A stretch of DNA of 9,632 nt from Ignavibacteriales bacterium (GTDB lineage Bacteria; Bacteroidota; Ignavibacteria; Ignavibacteriales; Melioribacteraceae). The notes below the pieces were generated by a model, which had not been told where the DNA came from, did no database searches, and saw only the letters and a program-made list of their open reading frames with translations. Made by a program: the position numbers and the translations under genes. The stretch is from positions 1 through 9,632 of the forward strand of contig JAGVBL010000404.1 of assembly GCA_020059785.1 (NCBI GenBank), in the 5' to 3' direction. Below are positions 1 to 7,743 of the stretch, one piece after another (the stretch's first letter is position 1; the number at the start of each line of letters is the position of its first letter).

Positions 1-325
1 GAACGACAAACTAGGACGTTTAAGAAAGGAAGAAGATGAAGAGAACTCCGGGAAACCGAATTATTATTTCTCCGGGTTAGCATCGCTAATAAATATTACA
101 ATTAAGAACGAGGAATACCCTTCGATAGCAAAAGCACAATATCTATTCTGGACTATACTTACAATAATTCTATTTATTTACAAAAGTTCGGTTGAAGGTA
201 AACTCTGGTCGGTACCCGAGGAACTTGTTGTATTAATGGGAATAAGCCAGGGCAGTTATCTTGTCCGTAACCAGATGGAAATTGCAAAGGATAACAAAGA
301 AGCTGCCGATAAGGGAATAAAATAA
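1..325 (+). CDS. C-terminal fragment of an unidentified membrane protein (5' end outside window)
   Basis: An open frame runs from the window edge (first full codon at base 2) to a TAA at 323-325, giving the last 107 residues of a protein whose start lies upstream. The fragment begins with a charged stretch (residues 1-20, rich in K, R, E, D). A hydrophobic, probably membrane-spanning segment follows at about residues 45-61 (AQYLFWTILTIILFIYK). Next comes a second, weaker hydrophobic stretch containing VPEELVVLMGISQGSYL (71-87) and then a charged tail. A Pro-x-x-Leu then Gly-Ile-Ser pattern just after a membrane helix is something I associate with the C-termini of various uncharacterised bacterial membrane proteins; that is recollection, not a search. 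The next gene begins 30 bp downstream on the same strand, so they may be co-transcribed. No function can be assigned. Reality of the reading frame is fairly sure. Confidence 0.7.
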   Translation, partial: NDKLGRLRKEEDEENSGKPNYYFSGLASLINITIKNEEYPSIAKAQYLFWTILTIILFIYKSSVEGKLWSVPEELVVLMGISQGSYLVRNQMEIAKDNKEAADKGIK

Positions 326-355
326 AAGATACTAAAATGTTATAGGAATTTTAAT

Positions 356-688
356 ATGAAAGTTAAATGCCCGAACGGTTGTGATTCGAAATGCCAACGA
401 CTTATTACGGGGATTTATTACTGCAACATTTGTAATAAAATCTTTTCTATTGATTCTGAATTCCTTGTTATAAAAGACGGAGTGGAACCACAGATTTGTT
501 CAACAATACCCGGAATTACTGTCCCGATGATAACACGCAAACTTAAAAAGGACTCTCCTTTCATCTTCATTGGTATTGGTGAAAAAGGAATATCGAAAGA
601 TCTGCTTTCGAAAAAAATTATGAGAGTGGATAAATTAACCAAAAACAAAAAGTTATCCATACTTAAAGAACTTGACATAGAGCTGTAA
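356..688 (+). CDS. Hypothetical protein with N-terminal zinc-ribbon-like cysteine cluster
   Basis: This 110-residue protein is not one I recognise. Its N-terminus has cysteines at 5, 9, 13, 23 and 26, arranged as CPNGC, then C13, then YYCNIC followed by NKIF. The Cys pair, an aromatic beta-strand and a CxxC pair resemble a small zinc ribbon, although the first knuckle is CxxxC rather than the usual CxxC; C13 could replace C9. One further cysteine (C48) lies outside the cluster. The remaining ~80 residues show no signal peptide or membrane helix and end in a basic, Lys-rich, probably helical region. The ATG at 356 is preceded by AGGA at 344-347 with 8-base spacing, which supports this start. 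It sits 30 bp after the preceding gene and 28 bp before the next, suggesting a small operon. A nucleic-acid or protein-binding role is possible only by analogy with other zinc ribbons. Confidence 0.75.
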   Translation: MKVKCPNGCDSKCQRLITGIYYCNICNKIFSIDSEFLVIKDGVEPQICSTIPGITVPMITRKLKKDSPFIFIGIGEKGISKDLLSKKIMRVDKLTKNKKLSILKELDIEL

Positions 689-706
689 ATTCACAAATAT
701 ATAAAC

Positions 707-710
707 GGAG
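707..710 (+). promoter_or_regulatory. Ribosome binding site (GGAG) deciding a GTG start
   Basis: GGAG lies at 707-710 in the short gap after the zinc-ribbon gene. It directly abuts a TTG at 711 but sits six bases before an in-frame GTG at 717. Ribosome spacing therefore favours the GTG, shortening the protein by two residues relative to the longest open frame. Confidence 0.6.
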
Positions 711-716
711 TTGACA

Positions 717-1139
717 GTGGATCTTACCAGGATTCAAAAGATAATTACCGAACAATCTGCTATCTGTAGTGAAATCGGCAGAAAAATAGCGTTTGGCTTA
801 ACAGCCGTTACCTGGGCATTTTTCTTTTCTGATAAAAAATTCTCATCCAGCTTATTGCTGATAACTGCGCTTATACTTCAGATTTTTTACTTTATAACGG
901 ATTTTACTCAATACTTTTTTATGGTAGTTAAATACAAAAAGCTCTACTCCAATACACAATTTATCGTAGAAAAGAAAGACGAGTCCATTACTGATGCATT
1001 ATTAGAAAAAGCAGTAACAGCAACACAAAGCGAAATAAACAGAAACGGTTTCAGGTTCTTTTTTGTAAAATTTATCGTGATTCTATTTTCGTTTATATCA
1101 TTAATCTTCTATATTCTTTCGGAGTTGTCAGCCAGATAA
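717..1139 (+). CDS. Small integral membrane protein of unknown function (GTG start)
   Basis: With the GTG at 717 as start, the product is 140 residues (142 if the TTG at 711 is used). The N-terminus is a short amphipathic cytosolic-type stretch (DLTRIQKIITEQSAIC). Three hydrophobic segments follow: one at about residues 24-36 (IAFGLTAVTWAFF), a longer one at about 43-69 (SSSLLLITALILQIFYF and onward), and one near the C-terminus at about 113-135 (FFFVKFIVILFSFISLIFYI). Between the second and third lies a polar loop of about 40 residues with many Lys, Glu and Asp. There is no cleavable signal peptide and no recognised domain. It is the last of three closely spaced plus-strand genes, the first of which also encodes a membrane protein. 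The gene ends at TAA 1137-1139, facing the convergent minus-strand operon. Function unknown. Confidence 0.75.
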   Translation: MDLTRIQKIITEQSAICSEIGRKIAFGLTAVTWAFFFSDKKFSSSLLLITALILQIFYFITDFTQYFFMVVKYKKLYSNTQFIVEKKDESITDALLEKAVTATQSEINRNGFRFFFVKFIVILFSFISLIFYILSELSAR

Positions 1140-1226
1140 ATGGGTTATTGTTAAGTATTGGATATAATGTTAGGCTATTTCAAAAGTCATAGAGAAATTA
1201 TTTAGAAACTTAATTAGTCATCCTGT

Positions 1227-1273
1227 AGGTGTTCACTCATTAGGAACTGCCCTACTTTTGAGTGAACCCACCT
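1227..1273. terminator. Interrupted hairpin between convergent genes, possible bidirectional terminator
   Basis: The left arm AGGTG-TTCACTCA (1227-1239) pairs with the right arm TGAGTGAA-CC-CACCT (1259-1273). This gives 13 base pairs with a two-base CC bulge. Inside the loop TAGG (1241-1244) can pair with CCTA (1251-1254) around AACTGC. The structure lies 88 bp after the plus-strand stop and 29 bp after the minus-strand stop, where a shared terminator would be expected. Neither side carries a clear run of U, so it is not a textbook intrinsic terminator. It could instead be a small palindromic repeat or the remnant of a mobile element. Confidence 0.4.
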
Positions 1274-1301
1274 GAAAAATAATTATCTGAATTAATATTT
1301 C

Positions 1302-4300
1302 TTACCTTACTATTGCTAACTTCTGCGTCGCAGCAATAACTTCACTTCCCTTTTTCATTATCACTTTATATAAGTAAACTCCGTTAGCAACATCAGATCC
1401 GTCCTCATCTTTTCCGTCCCATTCAATTCTGTTAAAATCGTAATTCAATTCATCATCATGCTTAATAATTTCTTTTATCAATCGTCCGGATAGAGTATAT
1501 ATACGGATTTTCAACAGGTCCGGAATTTGAGTCAGCTTGAAAGTGAAGTGAGTTTTATCGCTGAAAGGATTGGGATAATTATACACATACATTAATTGAG
1601 TTTTATTCGAAACCAAAAATTTCTTTTGAACGGTTGTGCTTTCCAACTGTCTATTATTTGCGTTCCAAGCAGTTACTTTGAATAAATATTCTCCATCTTC
1701 CAGTATTGGCATATATTCAATAACCATTTTAGGATTAGTGTTGGAGAAACTATAATTGATTGTTGAATTATTCTTAAAATACAAGCGTTGATTATTCAAA
1801 TACATTTCCACTGAAGTAGTATCAGATAGCGGTATAATCGAGCTATTACTTATGCTTATTTTTATGTCAGGACTTGATGAAATATAGTCGCCGTCGAAAA
1901 TATCAACCTCATCAAACCTAAGCTGAACAAAAGGAATACTTTCATCCCCCTTAACATAAAATGGAACCGACAAATAATTATTATCATGATATATTTCATT
2001 TAACGAACGATCGGGATCGGCAGTAATAATAAAATAGAACGATCCGCTAAGAAGGCGTGTATCATAATTAACTGATAAATTTTTTCTGCCGTCGGGTTTA
2101 AGAGAATCAATAGAAATTCCGCCTTCCATTAATTTAAATCCATCCGTTCTAAAGATTTGATGCGTTACCTGGAATTTTTTTGCAGTGGTTTCACCGGCAT
2201 TATAAACCGAATATTTTAAAGTGACTACTTCCCCCTGTTTGAGTGTAACCCTGGAAACTGACACAGTTTTATTACTAATTACAATTTCCGGCGGCTTAAG
2301 GTAATCAACAGTAAGTGAATCAACTTTAACTACGTCTTTTATGTTCTCTGATGATAATTTTAGATTTACTTTAAGATACGGATATTTAGCCGGATCAATT
2401 GCAGAAATATCGTAAACGGCTTTACGTTCCATTGATGAAAGTAACGTATCATAATTTAATCCGCCGCTGCCAAATACTGACAAGATAAAACTATTAGTTG
2501 CCCCACTCAATCCAAGATTCAATTTTTTCCATTTACCGGCGGGACCAATCACATTCGTCTGTAATTCACCTTTCCGGTAATCAGAAAGAATAACCGAATC
2601 AACTTCAACTTTTCCCTGGTACTGTTTTGCATATTTTTCCGGTACAGTTCCGGTTTTAGCGCCTTTACGCCCGAGCATTACCCAAGAACTTCTAAACGAA
2701 ACATTATCAATGTATTTGCTTCCGAATTCTTTGATCTTATTTTTCAAAGCTGTTGAACCCACCGTACCTTCATCGGAAAGAGTGAATGCAACAAGATAAT
2801 CCGATGATAAAGTGTCAAGGAAATTTATGTATTCATTTGTAACAGAAGTCCCGCCACCATAGACGTCGAAGCGTTTATATCCGGCATATTGATAATTCTT
2901 ACCTTTGAATATCGCAACATGATGACCTCTCAATGTATTTTCGGGAATGTGATTCTGTCCGTCTTTAAGAATTAATGCAGTGTTGCCGTCATTCAATCCG
3001 GCAGAAAGTAATCTGAATTTAACATACACAGAATCGAGGCTGAGATAGTCTCTAACTTTAAAATTATTTACGGATTGATTTGAGAAGCTCAATGAATCGA
3101 AAAGAGAATAACTATTTTTATTAGTCAATTTAAATGTTATAGCATTGCTGCTTGAATCGCTCATATTTGCTTTAGTCCGGAGCCAGATTCTTTTATTCAT
3201 AAAACTGTTATCGATATAAAAATCTGTTTTAATTGTATCCAGATTTAGCGGATATTGTATTGAGTTAAGAAATTTCCTGTTGTTAGAAATTTCCAGAATA
3301 AATGAAGATACTTCATTCCTTGCTGTTGGAGATAATATTCTAACCGGATTTTTTAAATAGTTCTCTACACGAGAAGTAACAAGATATTTTACGGAACCGC
3401 TTGGAACAATAAAATTGTATTCAGCAATGTTATCATTCTCATAAATTTCTTTAACCGTATCATCCTTATCAAGTATTACAGAAATTGTATGTTCTCCATT
3501 CAATTCTTTAACAGGTATTTTAATAACTATAGAATCTGAATAATCGGGGATGTTTCTGGTGAACTCTTTAGAATAATTTAAGGAGTTTTTATAATGATCC
3601 TGGATCAAAATTTTATAAGAAGAATTAAATGATAATCCATAATTGTTAATATTGATTCTTACGCCAAGGCTATCCTGACTATCTGAGAAATTATTGTCCA
3701 AAATTTTAATATCAGATTCAGAAATTACCAGATTTGGTTTAGTAGGTAGTTTGAGGTTAATAACAGGATCGCCAATCAATGTATTGGTTAATGCGAACAA
3801 TTGATATACTCCCGATGTACCGTATTTCGAAATCAATTCCAGTTTAGCAAGTCGATGCGCATCACCAATAGTATAAATTGAATCAGCTAAAAGTTTTTTA
3901 TAAAATATTTGCGGGAATGTGTATGACGTGGATGTAAACCCAAGTGAAGAGTTTGCAATATACGCAATAGCCTGACCGTTATTAACAAACGACTGTGAAA
4001 ACGAAACAACATCCGGTTCGGCAAATCTTGCAGTTGAACAGCCGAAATCAGTAATTAGCGGATACCGGTCAACTTTATTCTGAAGCTGCAGCGGGTCTGT
4101 AATTGAATTATCCCATGTTTGTGTTCCGCTATGTCCAAGGTAAGAAATAAAAACTCCTCCGCTGTCAATTGTATTATTGAATTGTTGAGCAGAGTAAGGG
4201 CCGAAATTGTTTACGGGATTAATTGTTTTATAGAAATGGGTAAATTTTCCGGAGAATGGTTTGGGACTAACATAATTTTGAATTATATATTCATTTACAT

Positions 4301-6590
4301 TTCTGAGAGCATCAATTTGCGATTGATTGTTTCCGGTTCCTCCCGAGAAAAATATTACTCTTTTATTCCATGCATTAAATGGCTGCCGCAAATATTCTTT
4401 GTGTTTCTGAAAGTACCAATCAAACTCCTGATTAGTAGTTACAGGAATTCGTCCGATGCTGATATCGGGAATAATTGTTTTTGAAGAATCGAAAACAACA
4501 AACCATGTATCGCTTACAGGAGAGCCGAATGAAGGGACATAATTATAGAACCGGGGAGCGCCCTGATAAGTTGCTTTGTTGCCGTGATAATCGTAAGTAG
4601 CCCCGCCAATAAGACAAACGTACTTAATAGAAGGAGGCTTCCAGTTATAATAAGCACACTTTAAAAAACTTCTAATTGCTTCAGGATTGAAGAAGCCATA
4701 TGAAAATTCATCGTAAATGTCGTCTACGTCTACAACCTTTGTTACCAAATTATACGATTCATTAATTAATTTAGCATAGTCCTTTGCTTTAGCAAGAAAT
4801 TTTTTGTTGGTAATTAATATGTATTCGGCTTGATTGGAATTAACGGTTAAGCGATCGAATTTTTTCTGATAATAAAAAATGGGTGAAGGAATTTTACTTT
4901 CTTCACAATAAAATAATTCTGACTGAGCACTTATTGTATCATAAAATACTATCTGATTATTTACAATCGGTAAATTAAACCTCTTAGCTTTATCACCAGT
5001 TACCCAGAGTGAATAAGAAGAATTTGCAACATTCCTGATCTTTAAGAAATATTCTTTCTTTTCCTTGAGAAAAGAAAATTTTGAATACAACTTTCCTTCG
5101 CGCGGAATAAGATAGCGAGGATATTCAACTTCGTACCAATCGAAAAAACAGAGATTGATTGATCCACCGGTAGAATAAGAATGAACCCTGAATGTGTTAT
5201 TACCCTGAATAATATAATTTGAAGAAAACTCACCGCTAAGTACAACCTGCTCGTATTGATTGATATATGTTGAGTCGATAACCGGTGATGAGTTTAAGCT
5301 AATTGCAAGATGATGCGACCTGGTAGGATTTGAGAAAGCATAGCTCTGCATTTTTGCATAAACTCTAATCGGTTTATTAGGAAATAGATTGGTCGTTGAG
5401 AAAGCATTATTACGTGTCCCTACACTTAGCCCTGACCAGCCCCAAGTTTTATTTTCGCTCCAATAAGGTAATTCTTTTCTAACCAGATCAGCTCCTGAGA
5501 AGTCGAACCAGTTATCCTGCTCAAAGTGATTAATCTCGTAATAGTAACTAAGTGTGTCAGTATTTGATGAAACTGTTGAAGAGATCTCTTTCACACTTGG
5601 TGAATTGACTGTATTCCAGGTAATCCAGTAAACCGTTGTATCTGAATATCTATCGAGATATTCTTTATACTGCTCACCGTAACGGCTTATAGAGCGATGA
5701 TCTCCGCCGAGATTTCTTTTACCAATAAATTCTATGAAATCATTCTTTGCGAATGCACCAAGAACATTTGTCTTAACATAAATTGGAATTGCATTGCCCC
5801 TTAAAAAGATTTTTAATGTTGATGGGTTAATAATTGTAATATCAACACCAAGATTCTCAAGCTGTTGACCGGTAACTCTGTATATTCCATCAGCATTCGT
5901 TCCTACTTTAACATATTGCAAATCATCGTCAATCCAATCAGAATTTATTTTAAGTTCGCTTTGAACGGTGTGAAGATTTCCAATTTTTGTTTGTCCGGCA
6001 TTGATGATTATTGAAGAGGAAGAATTTCTGGAGGCTCGAATGGAATTTGATGAACCAATTATTAACGGTTTTTGAAACCTTAATATTAACTCAATTTTTT
6101 CAATCTGATTTATTAGCCGTGAAGAAACATTGTAAGTAAATTGTTCTATTTGCAGCTCTGCACAATGGTATTTTTCAATAGTCTGGTACCCACAAAATTT
6201 AACTATATCTGAATTTGATTGTTCATAATAAAAATCTGGTGAATAATTATAAGAGAGGGTAGTATCGCTACTTTTTAGAACTTGCGGATTCAATCCAAGA
6301 TTAAAAGCGAACTGCTTACTTTGCAATATAGTAGAGCTAATTGTAAAATTATTATTTACTGGGACAGCAATAAAAATTGTTCTTTTAGGTAAACTGAACT
6401 TACCGGGATTAGATTCATCAAAATATCCTTGTTGACTTTTCTTTTCATGCAAGGTTATGTCATCTAATGTTAGAATTAACCTGATAAAGTTAGCTCCTTC
6501 TTCATAATCCTGAAGAATTATCTGAGCCGATACTGGGGCTGTAATCGATAATATGAAAAATCCAAAAATAATCTTGATTAGATTATTCAA
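1302..6590 (-). CDS. Secreted C25 (gingipain/PorU-like) cysteine peptidase with ILEI-like insert and T9SS type A sorting domain
   Basis: A 1762-residue exported protein. Residues 1-22 form a signal peptide (one Lys, hydrophobic core, PVSA then Q23). About 24-215 resemble a gingipain-type propeptide. Near 225 comes a YVKVGTNADGIYRVT strand typical of PorU-like proteins, then a beta-sandwich-like region (about 335-500). The C25 peptidase domain spans about 585-945, with catalytic His820 (YLGHSGTQTW) and Cys851 (DFGCSTARF) both present. CARDB-like domains lie at about 950-1065 and 1433-1550, flanking an ILEI/PANDER-like domain (about 1218-1312). The C-terminus from NYPNPF (1671) to the final KLAIVR matches a T9SS type A/FlgD-Ig-like sorting domain. 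The protein should cross the inner membrane by Sec and the outer membrane by T9SS. It could be a surface protease or a PorU-type sortase, which I cannot decide. The start is TTG, with AGGA at 6600-6603. It overlaps the upstream GT4 gene by 8 bp. Confidence 0.9.
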   Translation of the reverse strand: MNNLIKIIFGFFILSITAPVSAQIILQDYEEGANFIRLILTLDDITLHEKKSQQGYFDESNPGKFSLPKRTIFIAVPVNNNFTISSTILQSKQFAFNLGLNPQVLKSSDTTLSYNYSPDFYYEQSNSDIVKFCGYQTIEKYHCAELQIEQFTYNVSSRLINQIEKIELILRFQKPLIIGSSNSIRASRNSSSSIIINAGQTKIGNLHTVQSELKINSDWIDDDLQYVKVGTNADGIYRVTGQQLENLGVDITIINPSTLKIFLRGNAIPIYVKTNVLGAFAKNDFIEFIGKRNLGGDHRSISRYGEQYKEYLDRYSDTTVYWITWNTVNSPSVKEISSTVSSNTDTLSYYYEINHFEQDNWFDFSGADLVRKELPYWSENKTWGWSGLSVGTRNNAFSTTNLFPNKPIRVYAKMQSYAFSNPTRSHHLAISLNSSPVIDSTYINQYEQVVLSGEFSSNYIIQGNNTFRVHSYSTGGSINLCFFDWYEVEYPRYLIPREGKLYSKFSFLKEKKEYFLKIRNVANSSYSLWVTGDKAKRFNLPIVNNQIVFYDTISAQSELFYCEESKIPSPIFYYQKKFDRLTVNSNQAEYILITNKKFLAKAKDYAKLINESYNLVTKVVDVDDIYDEFSYGFFNPEAIRSFLKCAYYNWKPPSIKYVCLIGGATYDYHGNKATYQGAPRFYNYVPSFGSPVSDTWFVVFDSSKTIIPDISIGRIPVTTNQEFDWYFQKHKEYLRQPFNAWNKRVIFFSGGTGNNQSQIDALRNVNEYIIQNYVSPKPFSGKFTHFYKTINPVNNFGPYSAQQFNNTIDSGGVFISYLGHSGTQTWDNSITDPLQLQNKVDRYPLITDFGCSTARFAEPDVVSFSQSFVNNGQAIAYIANSSLGFTSTSYTFPQIFYKKLLADSIYTIGDAHRLAKLELISKYGTSGVYQLFALTNTLIGDPVINLKLPTKPNLVISESDIKILDNNFSDSQDSLGVRININNYGLSFNSSYKILIQDHYKNSLNYSKEFTRNIPDYSDSIVIKIPVKELNGEHTISVILDKDDTVKEIYENDNIAEYNFIVPSGSVKYLVTSRVENYLKNPVRILSPTARNEVSSFILEISNNRKFLNSIQYPLNLDTIKTDFYIDNSFMNKRIWLRTKANMSDSSSNAITFKLTNKNSYSLFDSLSFSNQSVNNFKVRDYLSLDSVYVKFRLLSAGLNDGNTALILKDGQNHIPENTLRGHHVAIFKGKNYQYAGYKRFDVYGGGTSVTNEYINFLDTLSSDYLVAFTLSDEGTVGSTALKNKIKEFGSKYIDNVSFRSSWVMLGRKGAKTGTVPEKYAKQYQGKVEVDSVILSDYRKGELQTNVIGPAGKWKKLNLGLSGATNSFILSVFGSGGLNYDTLLSSMERKAVYDISAIDPAKYPYLKVNLKLSSENIKDVVKVDSLTVDYLKPPEIVISNKTVSVSRVTLKQGEVVTLKYSVYNAGETTAKKFQVTHQIFRTDGFKLMEGGISIDSLKPDGRKNLSVNYDTRLLSGSFYFIITADPDRSLNEIYHDNNYLSVPFYVKGDESIPFVQLRFDEVDIFDGDYISSSPDIKISISNSSIIPLSDTTSVEMYLNNQRLYFKNNSTINYSFSNTNPKMVIEYMPILEDGEYLFKVTAWNANNRQLESTTVQKKFLVSNKTQLMYVYNYPNPFSDKTHFTFKLTQIPDLLKIRIYTLSGRLIKEIIKHDDELNYDFNRIEWDGKDEDGSDVANGVYLYKVIMKKGSEVIAATQKLAIVR

Positions 6591-7743
6591 CAGAATATTT
6601 CCTATATATATCTAAAAGTTTCTGTGAATGATTTTCAATATTAAATTTTCGGGATAAATGCAGACAATTATAAAAATAAGAATTGTTTGATTCAAGAAGT
6701 TTCCAGAATTCATTAATCTTTTGGTATACAAAATCATAATTCAGATTTTCCAGTATAATTCCGGTTTTACCATCCACAACTAATTCTGAACTTCCCCCCA
6801 TTCCCGAAGTTAATACCGGTTTGCCATAATTATATGCTTCAAGGATTACAATTCCAAAAGATTCCCATGATAAATAAGGGAGCAGAACAAATCTGCAGTT
6901 TGAAATTAGTTTGGATTTTTCTTCTTTGTCAACATAACCTGTAAATGTTATATTACCGGCGTTCCAGTAAGATGAAATATATTTATGATAGTCCCGTCCG
7001 TCACCTGCAATTACAAAATTTATTAAAGGTAACCTTAATGCCGTTTCACAAATAATTTCAATTCCTTTTGCATCTACAACATCCCCAAGATAGAGTATAT
7101 AATCACCTTTGATTTGTTCAGCAGTGCCAATTGGTTTTGCAAAGTTATAAACAGTTGAAATGTTTTCCTTCTCAATTCCGAATTCCACATACTTTTGACA
7201 GATAAAATTACTTACACTAATAAAGTGATCGATTTTTTTTGCAAGATTTATCCATTGCTCTGGTTTAACTTTGAGAAAGGAAGCCGCTATTGAATATGGA
7301 AGTGAATGATTGTAACATTTATTAATGATCCCATATTTCAGACTGTTACCTTCCTGACATAACGTGCAAATTTTATTCTGCCTAAAGAAAAATGAATTAA
7401 TACAAAATGGGTAATAGTTGTGAAGATGAAGTATAAATTTTGAGTTACCTTTTCGAAGATTTTTCCAAATCGGAGAACCCAAAAGTGGATAAATATTATG
7501 AAAGTGAACTATATCGGGTTTGAACCGATCAATTGCATTCTGCAGCTTTCCAAGAGTAAGGAGATATGTTTTTAATATTCCAGAATAGTTAATATTTCCA
7601 TTTACTGTGATTAATTTATTATGATAAACCGGGAATAATTCTACAGCGTAATTTTTTTCTTGTAAAGCAAAAATTTCCATATCAACTATTTTATCAACAC
7701 CACCTGGTCTCAAAGTATATTCATTCACAAACAGTATTTTCAT
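6583..7743 (-). CDS. Glycosyltransferase family 4 (group 1), surface polysaccharide synthesis
   Basis: A 386-residue retaining GT-B glycosyltransferase. The N-terminal acceptor domain opens with MKILFVNEYTLRPGGVDKIV, including the Gly-Gly loop (14-15). A HFHN motif lies at about 80-83. The C-terminal nucleotide-sugar domain has YLGDVVDAKGIE with Lys226, AGDGRDYHKYI and the EX7E signature Glu294-Glu302 (ESFGIVILE) followed by AYNYGKPVL. This is the standard Glycos_transf_1 fingerprint. Four cysteines (C114, C126, C129, C143) cluster after LHLHNYYPFC, a feature I recall in some GT4 enzymes and a candidate metal site. No membrane helix is evident; it should act at the cytoplasmic face on a lipid-linked acceptor. 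The ATG at 7743 forms an ATGA overlap with the WecG-like gene and has GGAAG just upstream, indicating coupled translation. Donor and acceptor sugars cannot be read from sequence. Confidence 0.9.
   Translation of the reverse strand: MKILFVNEYTLRPGGVDKIVDMEIFALQEKNYAVELFPVYHNKLITVNGNINYSGILKTYLLTLGKLQNAIDRFKPDIVHFHNIYPLLGSPIWKNLRKGNSKFILHLHNYYPFCINSFFFRQNKICTLCQEGNSLKYGIINKCYNHSLPYSIAASFLKVKPEQWINLAKKIDHFISVSNFICQKYVEFGIEKENISTVYNFAKPIGTAEQIKGDYILYLGDVVDAKGIEIICETALRLPLINFVIAGDGRDYHKYISSYWNAGNITFTGYVDKEEKSKLISNCRFVLLPYLSWESFGIVILEAYNYGKPVLTSGMGGSSELVVDGKTGIILENLNYDFVYQKINEFWKLLESNNSYFYNCLHLSRKFNIENHSQKLLDIYRKYSVE

Noticed and set aside
418..678. 86-codon minus-strand open frame
   Set aside because: Antisense to the zinc-ribbon-like gene, which has a better ribosome site, spacing and operon context.
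711..716. TTG at 711 as start of the small membrane protein
   Set aside because: It directly abuts the GGAG ribosome site with no spacing; GTG at 717 has a normal six-base gap.
1140..1301. Standard intrinsic terminator with poly-U, or a small RNA gene
   Set aside because: The hairpin is strong but no U-tract follows on either strand, and no promoter-like pair or known RNA fold could be recognised, so only a tentative terminator is listed.
4119..4484. 121-codon plus-strand open frame with a hydrophobic stretch
   Set aside because: It lies antisense inside the catalytic domain of the C25 peptidase, whose dyad and motifs are clearly coding on the minus strand; no ribosome site or family resemblance.
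5042..5245. 67-codon minus-strand open frame
   Set aside because: Out-of-frame shadow within the peptidase gene with no independent support.
1302..6590. CARDB-like domains as evidence of a sequence-level repeat
   Set aside because: The two domains share the general fold pattern (for example NEIYHDNN and KEIYENDN) but are too divergent to be a recent duplication.
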